Assembly (NCBI GenBank): GCA_046350295.1
Contig: JAXMAR010000069.1
Span: forward strand, 1-23,887
DNA length: 23,887 nt
Source: JAXMAR01 sp046350295
Lineage (GTDB): Bacteria > Planctomycetota > Planctomycetia > Gemmatales > Gemmataceae
Direction of reading: 5' to 3'
Part shown: one piece after another, positions 23,052-23,887 of the stretch
Numbering within the stretch: the first letter of the stretch is position 1
How the letters are laid out: every line of letters starts with the position of its first letter
Made by a program: the position numbers and the translations under genes
The notes under the pieces: model-generated
The model's input: the letters and a program-made list of their open reading frames with translations, nothing else
Told to the model about the DNA's origin: nothing
Database searches by the model: none

Positions 23052-23233
23052 GAGTCTTCTCCTATAGGTGGTTGTTGTTTTTTTTTTTGCGATCGTGGTG
23101 ATCGTTTCAAACACGAATAGCCAGGCGATCAAGAGATGTGACGAAAAAAAACCGCTATTATGGTGGGCGTACTTGTAGAAAACATGACTCATGCAGATTT
23201 GTTCAGGCGCCACAAATCTTCAAGGGGTGCCCC

Positions 23234-23887
23234 ATGGCGCGGCTTCGCATACGCGGGCCTGACGGTGAGCGAGAACTGCCGCTGCGGGAACGTGCCGTCA
23301 TCGGCAGGCTGGGGGAGTCGGAGATACCGCTCAATTCCCTGGAGGTAAGCCGGCGGCACGCCGTCATCAGCGCCGCGGCGGGCGGCGGGCACATCCTCGA
23401 GGATCTCGGCAGCAGCAACGGCACCTATGTCAACGGGACGCGCGTCACCGGCTCCACGTCCCTTGTGCCCGGAGACATCATCCGGATCGGACCCTGGGAA
23501 TTCACGTACCAGGCGCCCGCAGCCGCCGAGCCGAGCATTGTCATTCATGGCGAGTTGACGACCCATTCCGGCAACCATCAGCTGTTCGAGCAGGACGCGA
23601 CGCGCAAGCTCCGGACCGTGCTCGACATCGCCCACCATCTCAGCCAGTTCAGCAGCCTTCAGGAGCTTCTCGACCGCATGCTCGAGCATCTGCTTGGACT
23701 GTTCGGCAAGGCGGACCACGCTCTGGTGCTGCTGCGTGAGCGCGCGGGCCTTGCCGTTCGCGCCGCTCGGGCACGCACGCCGGCTGCCGATCTGGGGGTG
23801 GTCTACAGCCGGTCGGTGGTGCGCCGTGTGCTGGAGGAGGGTGTGGCGGTGGTCGGGGCCGAGGACTCGGTGGTGACCGAAGGGGAG
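23234..23887 (+). CDS. FHA domain protein with GAF-like region (partial)
   Basis: The frame from ATG 23234 runs open to the end of the window (218 codons). AAGGGG six bases upstream supports the start. Residues 1-90 form a forkhead-associated domain that binds phosphothreonine: 'ERAVIGRLGESEIPLNSLEV', SRRHAVI, and 'EDLGSSNGTYVNGTRV' carry the Gly-Arg, Ser-Arg-Arg-His and Ser-Asn-Gly-Thr residues of the binding loops. After a linker, 'LRTVLDIAHHLSQFSSLQEL' and 'LLGLFGKADHALVLLRERAG' look like the start of a GAF sensor domain. In planctomycetes such FHA-GAF proteins usually end in a PP2C/SpoIIE phosphatase, cyclase or histidine-kinase part; which one lies here cannot be seen. The domain implies cross-talk with Ser/Thr kinases. 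Confidence 0.9.
   Translation, partial: MARLRIRGPDGERELPLRERAVIGRLGESEIPLNSLEVSRRHAVISAAAGGGHILEDLGSSNGTYVNGTRVTGSTSLVPGDIIRIGPWEFTYQAPAAAEPSIVIHGELTTHSGNHQLFEQDATRKLRTVLDIAHHLSQFSSLQELLDRMLEHLLGLFGKADHALVLLRERAGLAVRAARARTPAADLGVVYSRSVVRRVLEEGVAVVGAEDSVVTEGE

Overview
The window looks like chromosomal DNA of a high-GC planctomycete, most likely a Gemmataceae/Isosphaerales-type bacterium. This is inferred from the gene families, not from a marker gene. The pointers are DUF4058, DUF1501, Uma2 and leucine-rich-repeat proteins, an orphan CHC2 zinc-finger remnant, a secreted DUF1326 protein, many short secreted proteins of unknown function, and scattered palindromic repeats between mostly monocistronic genes.

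Layout. Positions 1-4.6 kb: the 3' end of a sigma-factor gene, a DUF4058 gene convergent with a secreted unknown, a 100-bp MITE-like insertion, a ClC chloride channel/transporter with a CBS pair, a bidirectional terminator, and a secreted DUF1326 protein. 4.85-6.4 kb: gcvT-gcvH of the glycine cleavage system, without gcvP following. 6.5-8.15 kb: a cysteine-rich unknown, then a broken CHC2 (primase-type) zinc-finger gene between inverted repeats. 8.15-10.6 kb: a secreted LRR protein, a short fragment and a small unknown. 10.67-12.16 kb: the most interesting stretch. It holds a promoter, a structured RNA with a perfect extended Shine-Dalgarno and a 10-codon ORF, a 19-residue leader peptide with 8 aromatic residues, an intrinsic terminator, and a Thermotoga-type DAHP synthase. 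12.2-15.0 kb: a retropepsin-like protein, a small secreted protein, NADP-type isocitrate dehydrogenase and a small unknown. 15.03-16.26 kb: an IS630-family element with perfect 16-bp ends, TA duplication and a frameshifted transposase. 16.27-19.1 kb: Uma2 nuclease, a translationally coupled unknown plus Gfo/Idh/MocA oxidoreductase, and a small zinc-ribbon-like protein. 19.1-22.5 kb: a decaying stretch with a frameshifted DUF1501 gene, tandem repeats, a truD pseudogene and palindromes. 22.5-23.9 kb: a secreted YbjN-like protein divergent from an FHA-GAF signalling protein that runs off the end.

The best candidate for something undescribed is the roughly 440-nt leader of the DAHP synthase gene. 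The first enzyme of aromatic amino acid synthesis appears to be controlled by ribosome-mediated attenuation: Tyr/Phe/Trp codons are followed by an antiterminator segment and a strong terminator. Upstream sits a separate structured transcript whose ribosome-binding site matches the 16S 3' end over 14 nt. Both claims come from reading the sequence by eye. No folding, alignment or database search was run.
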